Shown here piece after piece: positions 60,044 to 64,000 of a DNA stretch of 64,000 bases; the first letter of the stretch is position 1; each line of letters begins with the position of its first letter. This DNA comes from Mantis religiosa (taxonomy: Eukaryota; Arthropoda; Insecta; Mantodea; Mantidae), in contig CM060950.1 of NCBI GenBank assembly GCA_030765055.1, forward strand, positions 16,796,966 through 16,860,965, written 5' to 3'. The notes under the pieces are model-generated. The model did not search any database, was not told where the DNA came from, and saw only the letters and a program-made list of their open reading frames with translations. The position numbers and the translations under genes were made by a program.

Positions 60044-60277
60044 TAATTTACGTCCTCCAACGTTAAGTCATATCGGACGATGAATGGAATGGGTGAAATG
60101 ATGCTCATATGAGTCCGGGGTCCATGGAGTTTAGAGTTACCCAACATTCGTCTTACAGGATAAGGGAAAACCCCGGAAAAACCTTATCCAGGTAACTCAC
60201 CCTGACCGAGATTCGAACTCGGGACCTCTTGAGCGTGAGGCAGACATGCTGCTACCACCACGCTAGCAAGGCGGGCG
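59999..60277 (-). repeat. SINE family B with long A-tail
   Basis: T-run 59999-60042, full body, box B (gagattcgaactcggg) and head ending gcgggcg. Approximate duplication atttgtgtggtt and atttgtggtt at 59989-60000 and 60278-60287. Confidence 0.88.
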
Positions 60278-60287
60278 ATTTGTGGTT

Positions 60288-60627
60288 CTAATCCAACATT
60301 CGAGCTTTTCTGTAATAACACATTTTCTGTGCAGAGGCTTTGCTCCCGAGCTCTCGCGATCACCTGCCACCAAAGCTACCAAATCTAATACATCTGATTC
60401 CACTTCTAAACCTTGTCTAAGAACGAATAAGCCGTTCTACTTTTCCGATGAGGAATTGTCAAATGTAACAGAGTATACTAAAAGAACTTAAGTCAAACAA
60501 TTTAAACAATAAAATGTTATCAGTATGATAAAATTGTAAAATGAAAGTGGTAAAAATAGAATGGAAATGTTATGAGCGAAAATCGAAGTAAAATGCACAC
60601 ATTACAACTATAATTATTATATGAAAG
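60288..60627. other. No recognised gene
   Basis: Unassigned spacer. Confidence 0.5.
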
Positions 60628-60800
60628 GGTAGAGCCAGACTGAAAAATTCAATGCCATAGCCGGTATTTGAACCATGGATCTTCTGGTCTCCGTCCAGCC
60701 GCTCCAAGCCACTGAGCACCATGGCCAACGCGCCAACATGACACTAAATCTTCCAACTGACTCGTGCCCCCCCGGCAAACCACCAGGAGCCCTCATAAGG
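60628..60800 (-). repeat. SINE family A, head-to-head partner of 61009-61290
   Basis: The minus strand reads the 5' extension (ggctcctggtggtttgccgg), box A region, ggttcaaataccgg and gaatttttcagtctggctct. Confidence 0.8.
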
Positions 60801-60802
60801 TG

Positions 60803-60998
60803 TTTTTTGTAATTTTACGTCCTCCAACGTTAAGTCATATCGGACGATGAATGGAATGGGTGAAATGATGCTCAAATGAGCCCAGGGTCCATAGAGCTTA
60901 GAGTTGCCCGACATTCGTCTTTCAGGATAAGGGAAAACCCCGGAAAAAACCTTATCCAGGTGAGGCAGACTCGCTACCACCACGCTACCGAGGCGGGC
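60803..60998 (-). repeat. SINE family B, partial, between two SINE A copies
   Basis: Body intact, but box B has been deleted: the reading passes from ccttatccaggt directly to gaggcagac. Flanked by ataaggtg at 60795-60802 and 61001-61008. Confidence 0.8.
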
Positions 60999-61008
60999 AT
61001 ATAAGGTG

Positions 61009-61290
61009 CTTACAGCATAGTGGGTCGCCATTGGGGTGATTGTCTCATGTGTTTATCGGGGCTCCTGGTGGTTTGCCGGGAGGGGCACGAGTCAGTTGGA
61101 GAATTTAGTGTCATGTTGGCGCGTTGGCCATGGTGCTCAGTGGTTTGGAGCGGCTGGACGGAGACCAAAAGATCCGTGCTTCAAATCTCGGCTATGGAAT
61201 TTAATTTTTAAGTGTGGCTCTACCCTTTCATAGTGCATCCGACACACGGCTAGTGTGAAAGAACAATTAATTTCTATAATTATTATATTG
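61009..61290 (+). repeat. SINE family A, full length
   Basis: 5' extension, ggtgctcagtggtttggagc, gcttcaaatctcggc, body and tail ending gaacaattaatttctataat. Confidence 0.85.
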
Positions 61291-61358
61291 AGATGTTTGA
61301 AAATGAGGATTGAACTTCTTGACAGAAGCAGTTGCTATACATAAATGGAATCAGAATT

Positions 61359-61582
61359 GGCCACCTCGGTAGCATAGATGGTAGTGTCTTCCTCGCGTTC
61401 AAGAGAACCAGAGCTCGAATCTCGGTCAGGGCTAGTTACCTGGATAAGGTTTTTCCGGGGGTTTTCCTTCTGAAATACGAATGTCGGGTAACGCTAAGCT
61501 CCATGGCTTCTGGACTCATTTGAAGATCATTTCATACATTTTATTCATTGTCCAATATGTCTTAACATTGGGCATATTTTTT
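61359..61582 (+). repeat. SINE family B, diverged
   Basis: Head cacctcggtagcatagatgg, then agctcgaatctcggtcaggg and the body to ttaacattggg. More substitutions than the other copies; ends in a T-rich stretch. Confidence 0.8.
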
Positions 61583-61639
61583 TTTTTTAAATTAGAATTT
61601 CACATGAAACGTTTGCAGATATTTTTTTTAAAAAAAAAG

Positions 61640-62684
61640 CTTGGTTTAATGTCTCTCACGCTTTTTAATATAAAAGGAGCATTATTATTAATAGTATTGA
61701 TTAATGTTAACTGATAAACTGTTACATTATTTTTATAATCTGAATATGTTTGTGAATCCCAATACAAGTGAATTAATTACATTTGGAGCTAAAAGAACAG
61801 ATCTTCTAATCCATTTAAACATGAACAATGAACCAGTAAAAATAGTCAAGAATACTAAATTATTAGGTGTTACACTAGACAGTACTTTAAACTTCTCTGA
61901 ACATATTGATAAACTTGGCAATACCATCAGTAAAAATTTATTCATTCTGAAATATCTAACAAAATATATACCTACGCCAACAGCTAAAATTATCTATTAC
62001 TTTCTAATCTACTCGTACCTCTCATATGGGATCGAAGTATGGGGTAACACAACTAAGGTAAATTTTAACAAAATCTTTGTATTACAGAAAAAAGCTGTCA
62101 GACACCTTGGGAATCTAAAACATAACGAATCTTGTCGTCCAGTATTCATAAAATTGAAACTTCTTACCCTTCCTAGCTTATGCGTATACCACACAATAAT
62201 GCACCTTCGGAAATTTAACCTACACCTTGATACCAACTCTGATAGACACAATCACAACACTAGACATAAAGACGACTTAGCGATTCCTACCCATAGACTG
62301 CACTTTTATGAGAAGACACCTAGTTTTATGGGCATAAAATTTTATAACATACTACCAGTCACTATCAAGAATTGTAAAGATAATAATTTTAAATTGATGC
62401 TGAAATGTTTCCTAATTGACAAAGCCTATTATAATGTGGATGAGTTTATTAATACTAGTTAGAACTTTATTTTTTATAAAGATTATTGTTATTAGTATTA
62501 CTATTATCATTATTATTATTATTATTGTTAGTGTGTATGGATTTATTAAAGCAAGTTAGTATTCTATTTATATCACACAACCTGTATAGCTGTGTTCTTA
62601 AACTGTATAAATTCATATGACGTGGTTCTTTTGTGTATTTAACACTATACTGAACTGAAAATAAATAAATAAAAATAAATAATA
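61640..62684 (+). pseudogene. LINE reverse transcriptase C-terminal fragment, third family
   Basis: An uninterrupted frame 61704-62462 reads NMFVNPNTSELITFG, then TKLLGVTLDSTLNFSEHIDK, YSYLSYGIEVWGNTTK and FVLQKKAVRHLG, followed by HNHNTRHKDDLAIPTHRLHF and FYNILPVTIKN. This is the region after the RT palm in Jockey/CR1-like elements, including the KxLGV, YGIxxWG and HNTR landmarks. The catalytic part is missing because the copy is 5'-truncated near 61640-61700. The 3' tail is AT-rich and ends in aaat-type repeats near 62660-62684. The long open frame suggests this is one of the younger LINE copies here. Confidence 0.85.
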
Positions 62685-62689
62685 GAAGA

Positions 62690-63737
62690 AAACACGGCAT
62701 ATTAAGCCAAAAAGAGAGATACGTGCCTTATCCTTAGACTTGTCTACTCCATCCCTGCAATGCCGAGGTAATCGTAGAGCAGCTGCGTTTATTTTTGCTT
62801 TTGATGTCTATGGCGCCCCCTTTTACCCTGTCTTACACTTCCGTTGAAAGGGTGAACAAAGTACATTGAATATCTGAGCATGTTACGGCCATCAACATTT
62901 GAGACGTGATGTGCGTACGTGTAGAGGGGATGGTTTGCTTGTGACTTTATAACTTAAATATAACAGAAAGATAACGGAATGTTTAACATTGATTACAATT
63001 ATATTTACTTTGTGAAGCTTCCGTGGGGAGCTAGAACCTTGGTCCTAGGGTACTGTACTTATTCATAAGCGCAGCAAATACCTCATTGTTTTCACTGTCT
63101 GCTTAGGGCAAGTAAATAGGTACACAGGCTAGAAACAAATTCTGTCAAACGGTATTTGAACAGAGTCTCAAGGGTTAATTTACTTTTGTGAACAATTTCC
63201 TGGTTAAAGTCAGTTAAGTATATACGAGTTAAAGATAATATTTATACCAGGTGAATCAGCTGCCCCTATTTATTCTTATTTATACAACCAGCAATTTTTA
63301 ATCTAATGTGAAGACATTGACTCTCTTACCTCAAAAGTGCTTCTGCTCTTCAGTTCTGCCCGTCTACTGGGTAATATGCGCACCCAGCATTAATACTTCT
63401 AGCCCTGAATAAGGACCAAGAAGCTGAGAAAAGAAATAAACGACGGTTTTTATGCATATAATACTAGCAAGGTGATAAACGAATGCTTTCCCAAAGAGCG
63501 ACATAGAATATGTGGCACTTGCTGGGGTGGGTTATTTGGAGGAATATGGTGATGCAAGGGCAAGGTTCGAAACGACGTCACTCTTTGTTTTTCCTTTCTT
63601 CTTCTAGTCTTGCCCGTGTTTTAGTTACTAGTTTATTTATTGTAGCTGGTTGTCTTGTGAACCAAAGACACAAGTATGACAATCCGATAATTAGGGATCA
63701 TGCTTAGCTTTGTAAACCTAGTTACGCAGTTAGCCTT
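62690..63737. other. No recognised gene
   Basis: Unassigned; only short open frames. Confidence 0.5.
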
Positions 63738-64000
63738 TATATTGTGACTTTGTGGGTTCGTGCAATTAAAAGTCCAATTGCACAAACTCAATATGTTCTT
63801 TATCTCCATCGAATTACAGTTGGCACACTTGCCGATTACATAGAATTACGTAGCGCACACAATTACAATTCACCAGTTCGTCTGTCACAGGTCCACTCTG
63901 CACTCGCAATTACGTACAACTCCTCCGATGCACGTACACAGTCTTCCAGTCCGTTCTCTCACTCGGCGCTCCTTACGGCTGCTCGCCAAGAACTGAACTG
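63738..64000 (-). repeat. Possible LTR edge running off the window
   Basis: It starts tgtgactttgtggg and, as in 35821-36519, has a ctttat (reverse polyadenylation-like) about 60 bases in and a C-rich remainder. Sequence identity to the other LTR-like repeats is low, so this is only a suggestion. Confidence 0.25.

Overview
The window looks like a transposon-rich stretch of a large arthropod genome, most likely insect. There are no operons, ribosome binding sites or long host reading frames. Instead there are intron-style splice signals, many tRNA-derived SINEs, long microsatellites and several eukaryotic transposon superfamilies. I cannot name the species. The only host gene recognised is the last coding exon of a TGF-beta/BMP type I receptor kinase (thickveins-like) at 1370-1498 on the + strand. 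The rest of that gene lies left of the window, and a broken mariner sits in its last intron.

Left part (1-18.4 kb): mariner relic; receptor exon and probable 3' UTR; a hairpin repeat; SINEs; a pogo/Tigger relic carrying a SINE; a MITE; then a nested block. In that block a Penelope-like retroelement (RT plus GIY-YIG, with a hammerhead ribozyme core) has inserted into an older Tc1/mariner-type transposase and left a 12-bp target duplication. A composite SINE, a broken piggyBac, another mariner and two Jockey-type LINE fragments follow.

Middle (18.4-47 kb): mostly unassigned AT-rich DNA with dispersed insertions. These are a symmetric pair of 44-bp-arm hairpins, a nearly intact mariner with TA target duplications, an internally deleted mariner, solo-LTR-like repeats, relics of one DDE transposon family, long trinucleotide and dinucleotide repeats, a TIR-bounded element without transposase, and SINE families with clear target duplications, one nested in another.

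Right part (47-64 kb): a relic of the DDE family interrupted by a SINE and by a second SINE that is itself split by a Tc1-type transposon. That Tc1 element has an uninterrupted reading frame, matched 27-bp TIRs and a D..D(32)E triad, and is the best candidate for recent activity. Then come a hAT relic, a fuller DDE-family element with matching TIRs, a second copy of the MITE, two more LINE fragments, a SINE cluster, and possibly the edge of an LTR.

The genes do not form one pathway. The biology here is a layered history of mobile elements beside the 3' end of a developmental receptor gene. All calls come from reading the sequence and from family knowledge; no database search was run.
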